Assembly (NCBI RefSeq): GCF_025465275.1
Contig: NZ_JAODNK010000109.1
Location: 1 to 58,879, forward strand
Length of the DNA stretch: 58,879 nucleotides
Origin: Nocardia sp.
Lineage (GTDB): Bacteria; Actinomycetota; Actinomycetes; Mycobacteriales; Mycobacteriaceae
Reading direction: 5' to 3'
Each line of letters starts with the position of its first letter. Position 1 is the stretch's first letter. This document shows, in pieces, positions 42,278 through 50,747 of this stretch. Under the pieces are notes generated by a model. That model worked only from the letters and a program-made list of their open reading frames with translations. It was not told where the DNA came from and did no database searches. Made by a program: the position numbers and the translations under genes.

Positions 42278-43045
42278 GTGCGGCCGCAGCACCGAATCCG
42301 CCTGATACCGAATCGACTTCCTGCCCGGCAGCGAAGCCGATCGGTGTGGTGCGCGGTGCTCGCGGTGGTGAGCGCCGTACTGCTCGCACTCACCGCGTCC
42401 GGGTGTTCGGTACTTCCCGGCCAGGTTCCGCCCGCGCCGGGCAGTCCCAGCCGCGCGCATCTGGAGGAGCTGCTGGCCAGTGCGCGCATGGTGCCCAAGC
42501 GAACCCGGCCCGGCGGCTACGAGCGCGGCTGTAAATCGGGGCAGGGCTGCGTATTCGGGCCGGCCTGGACCGACGATCACGACGGTCCGGGCGGACACGA
42601 CGGCTGCGATACCCGCAATAATGTGCTGGCCCGCCAACTTTCGGCGACCGCCTTCCGGCCCGGCACCCGCAATTGTGTGGTGGTCGGCGGCACCCTCGAC
42701 GATCCCTATACGGGGCAGCGCATCACCTTCGACAAGGTCGATGCCCGCGCCGTGCAGATCGACCATGTCTTCCCACTGGCCGCCGCCTGGGATCTGGGTG
42801 CGTCGAGCTGGACCCTGGAGCGCCGCATGCGTTTCGCCAATGACATCGACTACAACCTGCTCGCCGTCGACGGAAAAGCCAACCAGGCCAAAAGCGATCA
42901 GACCCCCGGCGACTGGCTACCGCCCGCCCGCGCCAACCGCTGCTTCTACGCCGGCAAATACCTCACCGTCGCCACCCACTACGACCTACCGCTCACCGCC
43001 GCCGACCGCACTGCCCTGCAACGCATCTCCCGAACCTGCCCATAA
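42278..43045 (+). CDS. DUF1524-type HNH nuclease, secreted lipoprotein
   Basis: The 255-residue protein has a lipoprotein signal (VLLALTASGC, Cys about residue 43). The mature domain belongs to the HNH nuclease group of DUF1524: VQIDHVFPLAAAWDLGA supplies the Asp-His pair, then FANDIDYNLLAVDGKANQAKSDQTP gives the Asn and Lys-rich part of the beta-beta-alpha metal finger. Cysteines in GCKSGQGCVFG and DGCDTRNN suggest disulfides outside the membrane. The start is GTG 42278. It should cut nucleic acid outside the cell, perhaps for nutrient uptake or DNA turnover, but this is inference. Confidence 0.85.
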   Translation: MRPQHRIRLIPNRLPARQRSRSVWCAVLAVVSAVLLALTASGCSVLPGQVPPAPGSPSRAHLEELLASARMVPKRTRPGGYERGCKSGQGCVFGPAWTDDHDGPGGHDGCDTRNNVLARQLSATAFRPGTRNCVVVGGTLDDPYTGQRITFDKVDARAVQIDHVFPLAAAWDLGASSWTLERRMRFANDIDYNLLAVDGKANQAKSDQTPGDWLPPARANRCFYAGKYLTVATHYDLPLTAADRTALQRISRTCP

Positions 43046-43073
43046 CGATCAACGACGCAGCGAACCTTCCACC

Positions 43074-43215
43074 ATCCGGCACGCCGCCCTTTCGTCATCC
43101 CGGCAGCCTGCCCTTCGACATCTCAGCAAGCGCCCTCCGCATTCCGGCACGCCGCCCTCCGCATTCCGGCACGCCGCACCTCGTCATCCCGGCACGCTTT
43201 TGGCCGGGATCCACA
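43074..43215. repeat. clustered GC-rich repeats including a REP-like copy
   Basis: The stretch holds three copies of an ATTCCGGCACGCCGC-type unit (43074, 43141 and 43163), two of them within 22-bp tandem repeats (43131-43172). It ends in CGTCATCCCGGCACGC and TTTTGGCCGGGATCCACA (43182-43215), nearly the same as one arm of the 32201 element. A shorter CGTCATCCCGGCA is at 43093-43105. No gene is seen. Confidence 0.8.
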
Positions 43216-43226
43216 GCAGCCAGTCG

Positions 43227-44060
43227 TCAGGCGGGCTCAGCTCCGGTGGCGACCGGGCGCTTCGGGTCGTTGGACCACTGCGACCAGGAGCCCGGGTAGA
43301 GCGCGGCGTCGATACCGGCCGCCGCGAGTGCGGCGACCTGGTGGGCGGCCGTCACACCGGAACCGCAGTAGACGGCAACCGGGCCGTCACCCAATCCGGT
43401 GAAGCGCGAACGCAATTCGTCGAGAGGCTTGAAAGTGCCTGTGGCGGTGAGGTTTTCTGACGTCGGTGCACTGATCGCACCTGGAATATGCCCCGCGCGT
43501 GGGTCGATGGGCTCGACCTCACCGCGATAGCGTTCGCCCGCCCGGGCATCGAGCAGTACACCGTTCCAACCAGCGGTCGCATCGGCATCGAGCACCGGCA
43601 TGCCGCCGGGGGTCAGGACCACATCGCCGGGTTCGGGATCGGACTCTTCCCCGGCAATCACCTTGCCGCCTGCGCGTTCCCAGGCCGGGAGTCCGCCGTC
43701 GAGGATGCGCACCTGCGGCACCCCGGCCCAGCGCAGCAGCCACCAGGCGCGCGCCGCGGCCATACCTCCGGTCGCGTCGTAGGCGACCACCGTGTCACCG
43801 GTGCGCAGACCCCAGCTGCGCGCACACTTCTGCAGGTGCGCGAGCTCGGGCATGGGATGACGGCCCTTGGCAGGCGAAGGCGGGTCGGCCAGTTCGGTTT
43901 CCAGATCGACGAAGACCGCGCCGGGAATGTGCCCGTCCAGATAGTGCTGCGGTCCGTCCGGATCACCGAGCGCCCATCGCACATCCAGTAGCCGGACCCG
44001 GGAATCCCCGGTGGCGAGCAGCTCTCGCAGCTCCTCGGCCGAGATCAGCACCGCGCTCAA
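43227..44060 (-). CDS. rhodanese-type thiosulfate/3-mercaptopyruvate sulfurtransferase
   Basis: The 277-residue protein has two tandem rhodanese domains. The first (LLDVRWALGDPDG to about 130) is inactive; the second carries the catalytic cysteine C232 in AVYCGSGVTA. The CGSGVT loop is nearer to mercaptopyruvate sulfurtransferases than to thiosulfate enzymes, so SseA-like transfer from 3-mercaptopyruvate is favoured. Cytoplasmic. It follows the BenE gene on the same strand with a 48-bp gap, and no functional link is obvious. Confidence 0.9.
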   Translation of the reverse strand: MSAVLISAEELRELLATGDSRVRLLDVRWALGDPDGPQHYLDGHIPGAVFVDLETELADPPSPAKGRHPMPELAHLQKCARSWGLRTGDTVVAYDATGGMAAARAWWLLRWAGVPQVRILDGGLPAWERAGGKVIAGEESDPEPGDVVLTPGGMPVLDADATAGWNGVLLDARAGERYRGEVEPIDPRAGHIPGAISAPTSENLTATGTFKPLDELRSRFTGLGDGPVAVYCGSGVTAAHQVAALAAAGIDAALYPGSWSQWSNDPKRPVATGAEPA

Positions 44061-44108
44061 GCCAACTCCTTTTCGCAGAAACCCCCACGCCGGAACACAC
44101 TCCCCACC

Positions 44109-45542
44109 CTACGCAGCACCCTCCCGCACCGCAGCCGCGCTCCCTGACTCGGGCTGCACCGTCCCGGCCGCCGAATCCGCCGAGTGCGGCAAACCCGAAT
44201 CCGCCCCACGCGGCAGTCCCGAGTCCGCCGCCCCCGGCCGTCCCGAGTCCGCCGCCCCCAGCCGTCCCGAATCCGCCGACCCCAGCCGTCCCGAATCCGC
44301 CGCCCCCAGCTGCGCTGAATCCGTCGCGCGCGGCTGTTCGGGGAGCGGACGCAACAGCCAGCGGACCACCAGCCCGGCCACCAGGGCCCAGAACGCGCCG
44401 CCGATGCCCAGCAGGGTGACGCCGGAGGCGGCGACCAGGAAGGTGAGCGCGGCGGCCGAGCGGTGTTCGGGCGGAGTGAGCGCGGAGGTCAGGGCTCCCG
44501 CCAGCGTGGCTATAAGAGCCAGTCCCGCAACGGTTTCCAGCACACCCCTGGGTGCGGTCGCCACCAGCGTCACCAGCGCTCCGGACGCCAAGGCCAGCAG
44601 CAGATACATACCGCCTGCCGTCGCGGCGGCAATCCAGCGGCGTTTGGGATCCGGATGCGCGGACGGTGCGGCCGAGAGGGCCGCGCTGATGGCGGCCAGA
44701 TTGATGGCGTGCCCGCCCGCCGGTGCACCGAGAACGGTCCCCAGCCCGGTGACCGCCATGGCCGCCCGCCACGGCACCTTGTACCCGAGCGAGTTCATGA
44801 CCGCGGTGCCCGGAATATTCTGTGCGGCCATGGTGACGATGTACAGCGGTACCGCCACCCCGATCAGCGCCTGCCAACTCCACTGCGGCACCGTCCATTC
44901 GATGCGGGGCGCCATGGCGGCGACATTCAGGTGGCGGTGCGTGACCGCGATATCGATGCCCGCGCCGACCGCCGCCACCGCGAAGGCCGCGAGCACCGCC
45001 CAGCGCGCCGCGAACCGCTGCAGCACCAGCCAGGTGACGATCACCGGAACCACCACGGCCGGACTCACGGTCAGGGCGTGCATAGGCGCCAGGCACAGCG
45101 GCAGCAGCACGCCGGCCAGCATGGCCTGCGCGATCTCGACCGGAATCGCCGCGATCAGCGCGCCGAGCCGCTGCCAGAAACCGGTCAGCACGATCAGCAG
45201 GCCCGCCACCACGAAGGCGCCGACCGCGGCCGGCCAGCCGCCTGCGACCGCACCGGTGCTCGCCAGCAATGCCGCGCCCGGCGTGGACCAGGCCAGCGTG
45301 ATCGGCATCCGGTAGTGGCGGCTCAGAAGCAGCATGCCCACGCCCTGGGTGACGCAGACGGCGAGCAGTCCCGAAGCCGCCTGTGCCGCAGTCGCTCCCA
45401 TGGCGGTCAATCCGCCGAGCACCACCGCGAAGGAACTGGTGAAGCCGACCAGCGCGGTGACGATGCCGGCACCGATGGGCTGCCCGATCCCCGCCGCGGG
45501 CGCGGTCCGGGCGGCCGGAGTGTCGGCGGTAGTAGTGCTCAT
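44109..45542 (-). CDS. benE: BenE-family benzoate/proton symporter with repeat tail
   Basis: The 477-residue transporter has about twelve membrane segments and BenE hallmarks such as AGVLLPLCLAPM, IPVEIAQAML, AAQNIPGTAVMNSLGY and GAPAGGHAINLAAI. It would import benzoate or a related aromatic acid with H+. The last ~70 residues are unusual: a hydrophilic tail of 8-residue repeats of the form ADSGRLGA, encoded by 24-bp DNA repeats at 44173-44334. It follows the Lrp/AsnC gene with a 70-bp gap. No benzoate catabolic genes are in the window, so the substrate is uncertain. Confidence 0.88.
   Translation of the reverse strand: MSTTTADTPAARTAPAAGIGQPIGAGIVTALVGFTSSFAVVLGGLTAMGATAAQAASGLLAVCVTQGVGMLLLSRHYRMPITLAWSTPGAALLASTGAVAGGWPAAVGAFVVAGLLIVLTGFWQRLGALIAAIPVEIAQAMLAGVLLPLCLAPMHALTVSPAVVVPVIVTWLVLQRFAARWAVLAAFAVAAVGAGIDIAVTHRHLNVAAMAPRIEWTVPQWSWQALIGVAVPLYIVTMAAQNIPGTAVMNSLGYKVPWRAAMAVTGLGTVLGAPAGGHAINLAAISAALSAAPSAHPDPKRRWIAAATAGGMYLLLALASGALVTLVATAPRGVLETVAGLALIATLAGALTSALTPPEHRSAAALTFLVAASGVTLLGIGGAFWALVAGLVVRWLLRPLPEQPRATDSAQLGAADSGRLGSADSGRLGAADSGRPGAADSGLPRGADSGLPHSADSAAGTVQPESGSAAAVREGAA
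44173..44334. repeat. 24-bp tandem repeats within the BenE 3' end
   Basis: Six full units and one partial unit, each starting GARTCCGCC on the plus strand, run head to tail from 44173 with exact 24-bp spacing. They keep the reading frame and encode ADSGxxxx repeats at the BenE C-terminus. Confidence 0.9.
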
Positions 45543-45612
45543 CGGGTCATGGTCCCGGTCCAGTAGGCCCGCGGTCGCCAGCCAATCTGCCGAAACTGGA
45601 CTGAATTTCGCG

Positions 45613-46122
45613 CTACTGGCCCGAGTTACTGTTCCCGCCGGCGAGGCGATCGAGCAGCGGGGTGGTGCGCGGACCGACGAGCGAGCGCATGATCAGGGCC
45701 ATATTGGTGCGTTCCACACCCGGAATCTTGAGTATGTGCCCGGCGATCCGGTAGAGATCGTCAGCGTCCTGGGCCACCACGCGGGCCGTCAAATCGGTGG
45801 GACCGGTCATTCCGCAGACCTCCGTGACCTCCGGAATCCGCGCCAATTCGGCCACCACAGCGTCCAATTTGTGCTGATCGACGACTACGGCCACGAAGGC
45901 TGCCAGCGGATAACCGAGAGCCCGCGGTTCCACCCGCCGCTCGAAGCTGGCCAGTACCGCGTTCGCTTCCCATCTGGCCAATCTGGCCTGGACGGTATTG
46001 CGGGAGAGGCCGAGTCGCGCGGCCAGTTCCACCCCGGTCGCACGGGGGTTGGCCACCAACTCCAGCAACAGCCGGGCATCGGTGGCGTCCATCGCCCCGG
46101 CAGCGGGTTCATTACTGGACAT
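45613..46122 (-). CDS. Lrp/AsnC-family transcriptional regulator
   Basis: The 169-residue protein has an N-terminal winged helix-turn-helix (MDATDARLLLELVANPRATG, LAARLGLSRNTVQARLARWE) and a C-terminal RAM/AsnC ligand domain (VAVVVDQHKLDAVVAELA, VCGMTGPTDLTARVVAQD). Start ATG 46122 is set by the conserved N-terminus. It is divergent from the branched-chain 2-oxoacid dehydrogenase operon with a 180-bp gap and is the likely regulator of it, in line with BkdR-type Lrp activators that sense branched-chain amino acids. It may also affect benE behind it. Confidence 0.9.
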   Translation of the reverse strand: MSSNEPAAGAMDATDARLLLELVANPRATGVELAARLGLSRNTVQARLARWEANAVLASFERRVEPRALGYPLAAFVAVVVDQHKLDAVVAELARIPEVTEVCGMTGPTDLTARVVAQDADDLYRIAGHILKIPGVERTNMALIMRSLVGPRTTPLLDRLAGGNSNSGQ

Positions 46123-46302
46123 GAAACGCAGTATGACACGCCGAGCGGGCCATTGACCGAGCATTCTGCACAGTTTCGCCCGCAATGCTTGCGCAGATCG
46201 CTTAACGGAGGATGCTGGGTGATACAGGACACACATCGTTGCTCGCGGGACACAATCCCACGGCGATAACGGTGTACCCGGTGTTTCGAGGAGGCGATAC
46301 CC

Positions 46303-47382
46303 ATGCCCGAAAAGAACACCTACCCGGTGCAGCTGATCCAGCCCGACGGCCACCGCGTATTCGATCGTGTGCACGCCCCACTGGTGGCTGATGTCGGCCG
46401 TGACGAACTGCGCGCCATGTACACCGATATGGTCGTGGCCCGCCGGATCGACACCGAGGCGACCGCACTGCAGCGGCAGGGCCAGTTGGGATTGTGGCCG
46501 CCGCTGCTCGGCCAGGAGGCGGCGCAGGTCGGCTCGGCGCACGCCCTGCACTCCGACGATTATGTGTTCTGCTCCTACCGCGAGGCCGCTGTCGCCTACT
46601 GCCGCGGCATACCCCCGGAGAATATGACCCGGCTCTGGCGCGGCGTCGCCCATTCCTGCTGGGACGCAGACGCTTACAAGATGACCAATCCGGCGATCGT
46701 GGTCGGCTCGCAAGGACTACACGCCACCGGATACGCCTACGCCGCCCATCTGGAGGGCGCGGAGATCGCCACTATCGCCTACTTCGGCGACGGCGCGACC
46801 AGTCAGGGCGATATCTCCGAGGCGCTCGGCTTCGCGGCCTCCTGGAGTGCGCCGGTGGTGTTCTTCTGCCAGAACAATGGATGGGCCATCAGCGCGCCGA
46901 CGCGGGTGCAGAGCGCCACCCCGATCGCGCGCCGGGCCATCGGCTACGGCATTCCCGGGGTGCAGGTGGACGGCAATGACGCGCTCGCGGTCTTGGCCGT
47001 CACCCGGCAGGCGCTCATTCGCGCCCGCTCCGGCGGCGGGCCGTCGTTCATCGAGGCCATCACCTATCGGATGGGCCCGCACACCACCGCCGACGATCCC
47101 ACCCGCTATCGCGACGCCGCCGAACTGGAGCTGTGGCAGCGGCGTGATCCCATCGATCGGCTGCATCGGCTGCTGGAGCGGGAGGGGCTGTGGGACAGCG
47201 ACTTCGAGCAGCAGGTGAAACAGCGCGGTGACGAGATCGCCGCCCGGCTGCGCAGCGCCACGCTGACCATGCCCGATCCGGAGCCCATGGAACTGTTCGA
47301 GCACGTCTACGCCACTCCGCACCGACTCGTCGAGCAGGAGCGCCGGGAGTACGCCGCCTATCTGGAGGGAGTCCGGCCATGA
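46303..47382 (+). CDS. bkdA: branched-chain 2-oxoacid dehydrogenase E1 alpha
   Basis: The thiamine-diphosphate-dependent decarboxylase alpha subunit has 359 residues. The ThDP motif runs from GDGATSQGD (GDG at 162-164) to NN (191-192). The phosphorylation-loop region YRMGPHTTADDPTRYRD is typical of BCKDH/PDH E1 alpha. Branched-chain rather than pyruvate specificity is inferred from the divergent Lrp regulator and the valine operon nearby. GAGGAGG precedes ATG 46303 by ten bases. The stop overlaps the E1 beta start (ATGA). Confidence 0.9.
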   Translation: MPEKNTYPVQLIQPDGHRVFDRVHAPLVADVGRDELRAMYTDMVVARRIDTEATALQRQGQLGLWPPLLGQEAAQVGSAHALHSDDYVFCSYREAAVAYCRGIPPENMTRLWRGVAHSCWDADAYKMTNPAIVVGSQGLHATGYAYAAHLEGAEIATIAYFGDGATSQGDISEALGFAASWSAPVVFFCQNNGWAISAPTRVQSATPIARRAIGYGIPGVQVDGNDALAVLAVTRQALIRARSGGGPSFIEAITYRMGPHTTADDPTRYRDAAELELWQRRDPIDRLHRLLEREGLWDSDFEQQVKQRGDEIAARLRSATLTMPDPEPMELFEHVYATPHRLVEQERREYAAYLEGVRP

Positions 47383-48362
47383 AGACGACATTCGCGGGCG
47401 CGATCAATTTCGGTATGCGGCGCGCTCTGGAGGACGATCCCAAAGTCATTCTGATGGGCGAGGACATCGGCCGGCTCGGTGGGGTCTTCCGGGTCACCGA
47501 TACGCTGCAGAAGGATTTCGGCAACCGCCGCGTCATGGACACGCCGCTGGCCGAATCCGGAATCATCGGAACGGCTTTCGGAATGGCACTGCGCGGACTG
47601 CGGCCGGTGTGTGAAATCCAGTTCGACGGATTCGTGTATCCGGCGTTCGATCAGATTGTCTGCCAGGTGGCGAAGATCCACTATCGAACCAAGGGAAAAG
47701 TGGTCGCGCCCATCACCATTCGTATTCCGTTCGGCGGTGGCATCGGATCGGTGGAGCATCACTCCGAATCTCCGGAAGCGTATTTCGCACATACGGCGGG
47801 GCTGCGCGTGGTATCGCCGAGCAATCCGGCGGATGCGTATCTCATGATCCGGCAGGCGGTCGCGCTGGATGATCCGGTCATCTTCTTCGAACCGAAGCGG
47901 CGGTACTGGGACAAAGCCGACATCGATTTCGAGCAGCTCGACCGGGACGGCGGGCTCGCGCTGGACCAGGCCCGGGTCTGCACCAGCGGTGAAGATGCCA
48001 CCGTCGTCGCGTACGGCGGTACCGTCGCCACCGCATTGACGGCCGCCGATATTGCGGCGAGCGAAGGGCATTCGCTGGAGGTGATCGATCTGCGCAGTCT
48101 TTCGCCGATCGATTTCGACACCATCGAAACTTCGGTAATGAAGACCGGTCGGTTGATTATTGTGCACGAGGCGCCGGTATTCGGCGGACTCGGCGCCGAG
48201 ATCGCGGCCCGCATCACCGAACGCTGCTTCTACCAATTGGAAGCGCCGGTACTGCGCGTCGGCGGCTTCGACATCCCCTATCCCCCGGCTAAACTCGAAC
48301 GGCACCACCTGCCCGACCCCGACCGCATTCTCGCCGCGGTCGATCGCACGCTCGCCGCCTAA
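47379..48362 (+). CDS. bkdB: branched-chain 2-oxoacid dehydrogenase E1 beta
   Basis: The 327-residue E1 beta subunit completes the ThDP site. Visible are LMGEDIGRLGGVF (the activating Glu), TPLAESGIIGTAFGMAL, IRIPFGGGIGSVEHHSES, and C-terminal LRSLSPIDFDTI and HEAPVFGGLGAEIAA. With E1 alpha it forms the alpha2beta2 unit that decarboxylates the keto acids of valine, leucine and isoleucine and acylates the E2 lipoyl group. Its start overlaps the E1 alpha stop by four bases. Confidence 0.92.
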   Translation: MKTTFAGAINFGMRRALEDDPKVILMGEDIGRLGGVFRVTDTLQKDFGNRRVMDTPLAESGIIGTAFGMALRGLRPVCEIQFDGFVYPAFDQIVCQVAKIHYRTKGKVVAPITIRIPFGGGIGSVEHHSESPEAYFAHTAGLRVVSPSNPADAYLMIRQAVALDDPVIFFEPKRRYWDKADIDFEQLDRDGGLALDQARVCTSGEDATVVAYGGTVATALTAADIAASEGHSLEVIDLRSLSPIDFDTIETSVMKTGRLIIVHEAPVFGGLGAEIAARITERCFYQLEAPVLRVGGFDIPYPPAKLERHHLPDPDRILAAVDRTLAA

Positions 48363-48389
48363 CGGTCACATGCCTTCGGAGGAAGCTCG

Positions 48390-49697
48390 GTGGAACAGCA
48401 GCAGCAAGTAATGGAATTTCAATTGCCCGACCTCGGTGAGGGATTGGCCGATGCCGAATTGGTGTCGTGGCAGGTGCAGGTCGGCGATACGGTGGAATTG
48501 AACCAGGTCATCGCCGAGGTCGAGACCGCGAAAGCTCAGGTGGCACTGCCGAGCCCATTCGCGGGGACCGTGCTGGCGCTACTCGCGCGGCCCGGAGATA
48601 CGGTACTGGTGGGCGCACCGCTCATTCGCATCGGGACCGCTGCGGAGGCGCCGGCCGAACGGCAGGCGGTGCTGGTGGGGTACGGGCCCGACAGCGAACC
48701 GGTTTCGCGGCGCGCCCGGGCGGCCGCCGCCCCCGCCGCGGGGACGAGAAGCGGTGCACCGGTGGGTGACTCGATGGGCCGGCCCGCCGCCACCCCCGGC
48801 GCGCGCAAGCTGGCCCGCGAGATCGGCGTCGATCTGACGGCCGTTGCCGGAAGCGGCCCGGAAGGCGCGGTCACCCTGAACGATCTGCACGGCGCGCGGC
48901 CGGATGCCCGTGCGGCCGATGTCATTCCGATCCACACCGCCCCGCCGGTGACACCCATGGGTTCGGTGGCGAGCACTGCCCGCCCGGTGCCCGCCGAGCG
49001 CGAAACCCGCACGCCCATCGCCGGAATCCGCAAGCGCACGGCAGCGGCCATGGTGGCGAGCGCCCAGCACATTCCACAGGCCAGCACCTTCGTGACCACC
49101 GATTTCACCGGTTCCATGGAGCTGCTGGATCACCTGCGGGCGACACCCACCTTCGCGGGGCTGACGCTCACACCGCTGGCTCTGGTCGCCAAGGCGACAC
49201 TGGTTGCGCTGAGCGAATTCCCGGACCTCAATGCCGCCTGGGACGAGGCGAATCAGGAGATCGTCACCAAGCACTATGTGAATCTCGGCATCGCAGTCGC
49301 CACCGAACGCGGACTGATGGTGCCGAACCTGAAGGACGCGCACTCGCACAGCCTGCGCGCTCTCTCCCAGGAGATCAGCGATGTCGCGCAACTGGCGCGC
49401 AGCGGCGGCGCCACCCCCGCCGAACTCACCGGCGGCACCTTCACCATCACCAATGTCGGCGTCTTCGGCGTGGATACCGGTGTCCCACTGGTGAATCCAG
49501 GCGAAGCGGCCATCCTCTGCCTCGGCTCCATCCGCAAACGCCCCTGGGTACACCGCGACGAACTGGCAGTCCGCTGGGTCACCACCCTCGGCCTCAGCTT
49601 CGACCACCGCCTCATCGACGGCGAACAAGGCTCCCGCTTCCTCGCCAGCATCGCCGCCCTCCTGGAAGACCCCCTAACCCTCCTCGGCCGCGTCTGA
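48390..49697 (+). CDS. bkdC: branched-chain 2-oxoacid dehydrogenase E2 (acyltransferase)
   Basis: The 435-residue protein moves the acyl group to CoA. It contains one lipoyl domain (FQLPDLGEGLADAEL, lipoylated K48 in VETAKAQ), a Pro/Ala linker, a peripheral-subunit-binding domain (TPGARKLAREIGVDL, about 133-170), and a catalytic CAT domain ending in FDHRLIDGEQGSR (H406). GTG 48390 has GGAGGA seven bases upstream. E3 (lipoamide dehydrogenase) is not in the operon. Its final codons, encoding DPLTLLGRV, are echoed in the tandem repeats that follow at 49790-50187. Confidence 0.92.
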   Translation: MEQQQQVMEFQLPDLGEGLADAELVSWQVQVGDTVELNQVIAEVETAKAQVALPSPFAGTVLALLARPGDTVLVGAPLIRIGTAAEAPAERQAVLVGYGPDSEPVSRRARAAAAPAAGTRSGAPVGDSMGRPAATPGARKLAREIGVDLTAVAGSGPEGAVTLNDLHGARPDARAADVIPIHTAPPVTPMGSVASTARPVPAERETRTPIAGIRKRTAAAMVASAQHIPQASTFVTTDFTGSMELLDHLRATPTFAGLTLTPLALVAKATLVALSEFPDLNAAWDEANQEIVTKHYVNLGIAVATERGLMVPNLKDAHSHSLRALSQEISDVAQLARSGGATPAELTGGTFTITNVGVFGVDTGVPLVNPGEAAILCLGSIRKRPWVHRDELAVRWVTTLGLSFDHRLIDGEQGSRFLASIAALLEDPLTLLGRV

Positions 49698-50275
49698 CCA
49701 CCCACACCGAACAGCCCGTGTCACTACCCCACAGCACTTATCGGGGCTGCACGATGCAGACACGGGCTGTTCCGTCGATACGACACCCTGCCAGCCCAGC
49801 TCACCCTCGACCGCGTGCAGCGCTCCGACGAAACAGCCCGCGTCCCTATCGAACAGCCCTCATCCACGCTGTGCGACGCAGATACGGGCTGTTCCGTCGA
49901 TACGCATCCTCGCGAACCCGCTCACCCTCCTCAGCCGCGTAAAGCACTCCGACGAAACAGCGCTTGTCGCCGTCGAACAGCTTCCATTGGGGCTGCGCGA
50001 CGGAGACACGGGCTGTTCGGTCGAAACGGCGTCCTGGCGGACCCGCTGACCCTCCTCAGCCGCGTGTAGCACGCGACGGAACAGCCCGTGTCCCTATGGA
50101 ACAGCCTCTATTGGGGCTGCGCGACGGAGACACGGGCTGTGCGGTCGAAACGGCGTCCTGGCGGGCCCGCGCACCCGCGACGTGTAGTACTCCGACGGAA
50201 CAGCCTGTGTCGCTGTTGAGCAGCACATATCGGGGCTGCGCGACGGAGATATGGGCTGTGCGGTCGGTGGGGGGT
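49662..50275. repeat. five tandem ~122-bp units containing the E2 gene 3' end and a hairpin
   Basis: Each unit has a copy of the last ~30 bases of the E2 gene followed by a large hairpin. Hairpin left arms (ACAGCCCGTGTC-like) start at 49711, 49833, 49957, 50081 and 50200, and right arms (GACACGGGCTGT-like) at 49759, 49881, 50005, 50129 and 50248, giving periods of 122, 124, 124 and 119. E2-tail copies lie near 49790, 49910, 50034 and 50158; those at 49910 and 50034 still spell PLTLLSRV. Apart from this array the 577-bp gap before the next gene holds nothing. It sits between convergent genes and probably also terminates transcription. Confidence 0.9.
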
Positions 50276-50721
50276 CAGTGGCCTTCGGCGGCGGCTGCTA
50301 CTACGAGAAGTTCTGCGGCGTCGCGGATTACGTCGGGGATGGGGACTGGTTTGCGGGTTTCGTCGTCTACGTAGACGTGGACGAAGGTGCCGGTGGCGGC
50401 TAGTTGGAGGGAGTCGCCCGCATCGCGGAAGATGGCGAGGTCGTAGCTGATGCTGGAATTGCCAAGGCGGGCAATGCGGATGCCGACCAGCAGCTGGTCG
50501 GGGAAGCTGATCGAGCCGATGAAGGTGCAGGACGTCTTGGCCACCACGCCGATGGCGGGTAGGTCGCGGATATCGGTGCCCGTCGCGTGGATGAGCCACG
50601 CGTTCACGGCGGTATCGAAATAGCTGTAATACGTCACGTTGTTCACGTGACCGTAGTGGTCGTTGTCCGCCCAGCGCGTCGGCACCGGCCAGAGCACCGG
50701 GTAATCCTGCTGCTGTGTCAT
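50275..50721 (-). CDS. acyl-CoA thioesterase, hotdog fold
   Basis: The 148-residue 4HBT/YbgC-like thioesterase shows the motif RWADNDHYGHVNNVTYYSYFD, where the Asp in NDHYGHVNN is the catalytic residue of this class, and a central strand pattern IGSISFPDQLLVGIRIARLG. It hydrolyses acyl-CoA thioesters; chain preference is unknown. Its stop lies at the end of the tandem-repeat array, so its transcript converges on that of the E2 operon. Confidence 0.87.
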   Translation of the reverse strand: MTQQQDYPVLWPVPTRWADNDHYGHVNNVTYYSYFDTAVNAWLIHATGTDIRDLPAIGVVAKTSCTFIGSISFPDQLLVGIRIARLGNSSISYDLAIFRDAGDSLQLAATGTFVHVYVDDETRKPVPIPDVIRDAAELLVVAAAAEGH

Positions 50722-50747
50722 ATTCGCCCTCCGCTTCGCTCCGGGCG

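Noticed and set aside
49815..50069. 84-codon frame inside the tandem repeats ending LADPLTLLSRV
   Set aside because: The ending is a copied E2 gene tail. The repeat period is not a multiple of three, no ribosome site fits, and the upstream part is repeat sequence, so it is not a gene.
49662..50275. CRISPR array
   Set aside because: Units are ~122 bp with no short conserved repeat alternating with unique spacers, and no cas genes are near.
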